Below are positions 63,002 through 64,000 of a stretch of 64,000 nt of DNA, one piece after another. Position numbers and translations under genes: made by a program. Under the pieces are notes generated by a model. That model saw only the letters and a program-made list of their open reading frames with translations, did not search any database and was not told where the DNA came from. Each line of letters starts with the position of its first letter. Positions within the stretch are counted from its first letter, which is position 1. This DNA comes from DATASD01 sp035276765 (GTDB lineage: Bacteria; Patescibacteriota; Saccharimonadia; Saccharimonadales; UBA4665), in contig DATELH010000002.1 of NCBI GenBank assembly GCA_035276765.1, forward strand, positions 434,001 to 498,000, read 5' to 3'.

Positions 63002-63009
63002 GAAGCCAT

Positions 63010-63624
63010 ATGAAGAAACTCACCAAAAATTGGACACTTGAAAAAGCTTTGCCGTGGCTACTGCTTGTGGGTGGCGTGATTGGCGTGATTTGTTCGCTTG
63101 TCTTAACCTACGACCAGATCAAGATTTGGGTAAATCCCCACTACGTGCCGGTATGCAACCTCAACCCAATTGTGAACTGCGCCAGCGTCATTAACTCCAA
63201 CGAAGGGCACATCCTGGGCATTCCGGGGCCGTTCTTTGGTCTTTTGGCTTTTCCAGTGCTGGCAACCTTGGGTGTCGTGTTGCTTTCGGGCGCCAAGCTC
63301 AAGCGATGGATTTGGGTCGGCCTGGAAGGCGGCGCCATCGGCGGCGTGGTCTTCGCACTGTGGTTGTTCTGGCTGAGTCTGTACCGCATTCACGCGCTTT
63401 GCCCGTTCTGCCTCACCGTCGACGTCGTCATTTACACACTCTTTTGGTACATAACGCTCTACAACTTGCGGGCAGGACACATCCGGATGCCGACAGCGCT
63501 CAAGTCTGTTGAACGCTTTATGTTTAAGTATCAGTTCGATTTGCTCCTTTTGTGGCTGCTCATTTTGGCTGGGATTACGCTGAAGCATTTTTGGTACTTT
63601 TACGGTCCGAAGCTCGGCTTTTAA
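63010..63624 (+). CDS. Vitamin K epoxide reductase family protein
   Basis: A 204-residue membrane protein with five helices. The loop Cys pair is Cys49 and Cys57 (VCNLNPIVNC) and the active-site pair is CPFC at 131-134, so the redox relay is complete; YGxF-like GIPGPFFGLLAFPVLA is also conserved. VKOR enzymes oxidise DsbA-like proteins with a quinone and so drive disulfide formation outside the cell. The Cys-containing exported proteins at 20,701 and 25,430 and the Cys-rich modules of the protein at 29,080 are plausible clients. Confidence 0.93.
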   Translation: MKKLTKNWTLEKALPWLLLVGGVIGVICSLVLTYDQIKIWVNPHYVPVCNLNPIVNCASVINSNEGHILGIPGPFFGLLAFPVLATLGVVLLSGAKLKRWIWVGLEGGAIGGVVFALWLFWLSLYRIHALCPFCLTVDVVIYTLFWYITLYNLRAGHIRMPTALKSVERFMFKYQFDLLLLWLLILAGITLKHFWYFYGPKLGF

Positions 63625-63745
63625 CCATAGGGATCGTGTTCAACGGGCACACTACATGCAGATTGCTTTTTGTGCTCTAAAAGTAGCATAACGGCGCTTC
63701 CGAGTGTGCCTCAGGAAAAGTATATCTGCCATCTATGCATGGTGC

Positions 63746-63751
63746 TATAAT
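63746..63751 (+). promoter_or_regulatory. -10 element for Nramp-like gene
   Basis: A consensus TATAAT with 14 nt to the ATG at 63766, so the leader would be very short. Confidence 0.6.
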
Positions 63752-63765
63752 TTGGTAAAGCGGTT

Positions 63766-64000
63766 ATGAAAAAACATAAAAACGTCTTACAGAAAACTGC
63801 TGAAGCACCGGCCGAGGTCCTTGCCAGAACAGTTATAGCCACCCAGCGTATGGGCGCTGCCTTGCCCGGCGGAGCGGTCATTAAAAAAACCAAAGATTAC
63901 TGGCACATGCTTGGGCCAGGACTCACCACCGGAGCTTCCGACGACGATCCTTCAGGCATCGCCACTTATTCGCAAACGGGCGCCCAGTTCGGGTTCCATT
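63766..64000 (+). CDS. Partial N-terminus, Nramp-family metal transporter
   Basis: The first 78 codons of a gene cut by the right edge. LGPGLTTGASDDDPSGIATY is the first-helix motif of Nramp-type divalent metal (Mn2+/Fe2+) transporters, with the metal-binding Asp in DDPSG. A basic N-terminal extension of about 45 residues precedes it. Confidence 0.88.
   Translation, partial: MKKHKNVLQKTAEAPAEVLARTVIATQRMGAALPGGAVIKKTKDYWHMLGPGLTTGASDDDPSGIATYSQTGAQFGFH

Noticed and set aside
1..64000. Recoding of UGA to glycine as in some CPR phyla
   Set aside because: UGA is used as a normal stop in many tight overlaps (for example 13299-13302, 43841-43844, 53399-53402).
1..64000. CRISPR arrays, rRNA and tRNA genes, insertion sequences
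   Set aside because: No regularly spaced repeats, no recognisable rRNA or cloverleaf, and no transposase-type protein were seen.

Overview
The window looks like a chromosome segment of a member of the candidate phyla radiation, most probably Candidatus Saccharibacteria (TM7). That is an inference from gene content: dense overlapping operons, many glycosyltransferases, a sortase, an LCP ligase, a VKOR-type thiol oxidase, a membrane-anchored Clp-type AAA+ protein and many short lineage-type proteins. It also rests on how starts are made. Many genes have a -10-like hexamer ending 6-8 nt before the start codon and no ribosome binding site, so their mRNAs would be leaderless; others have strong AGGAGG-type sites. 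UGA is used as an ordinary stop (for example in ATGA stop/start overlaps), so the recoded-UGA CPR phyla are unlikely. No rRNA, tRNA or CRISPR array was found.

Positions 1 to about 6,600 are a mobile element, visibly more A+T rich than the rest. It holds the start of a terminase-small-subunit-like gene, a ParB-domain DNA methyltransferase, a complete retron and a large serine integrase followed by an unknown protein. The retron is the most striking item. Its reverse transcriptase has the retron NAxxH, YADD and VTG motifs and is fused to a trypsin-like peptidase domain with a complete His/Asp/Ser triad. Directly upstream, a 145-nt stretch is bounded by a perfect 17-bp inverted repeat, as expected for the a1/a2 ends of an msr-msd RNA.

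Positions 6,600 to 16,400 carry small single-function genes (Nudix, split-barrel flavin protein, DUF1905/YdeI, VOC, DUF488, alpha/beta hydrolase), an ABC exporter, an NAD-dependent epimerase and an MFS exporter. Positions 16,400 to 21,500 hold a lipid module: a diacylglycerol-kinase-like protein overlapping a fusion of a CDP-alcohol phosphotransferase with a glycosidase-like domain. A low-molecular-weight tyrosine phosphatase, a lipoprotein and a 34-aa membrane peptide follow. A 1,223-residue beta-helix surface protein with a duplicated C-terminal module lies at 21,694-25,365.

Positions 25,896-38,238 are one nine-gene minus-strand operon for a surface glycan: flippase, four glycosyltransferases, two multi-spanning GT-C-like proteins, a polysaccharide pyruvyl transferase-like protein and a small membrane protein. 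Positions 39,554-46,201 are a second minus-strand operon. It has a 63-aa LPNTS-type sortase substrate, its sortase, two processive GT2 synthases, a 57-aa membrane peptide, a degenerate sortase-like protein and a glycosidase-like protein, behind a good promoter and a leader hairpin. Positions 46,300-57,600 carry housekeeping and regulatory genes: Nudix, DUF457, Fur, LCP, P-loop kinase, Clp-like AAA+, PHP and a CarS-like protein. Positions 57,587-62,887 are a third envelope operon (GT2, sulfatase-fold protein, methyltransferase, YLDPGTGS microprotein). The window ends with VKOR and the start of an Nramp-type transporter.

All functions come from reading motifs by eye; no database search was run.
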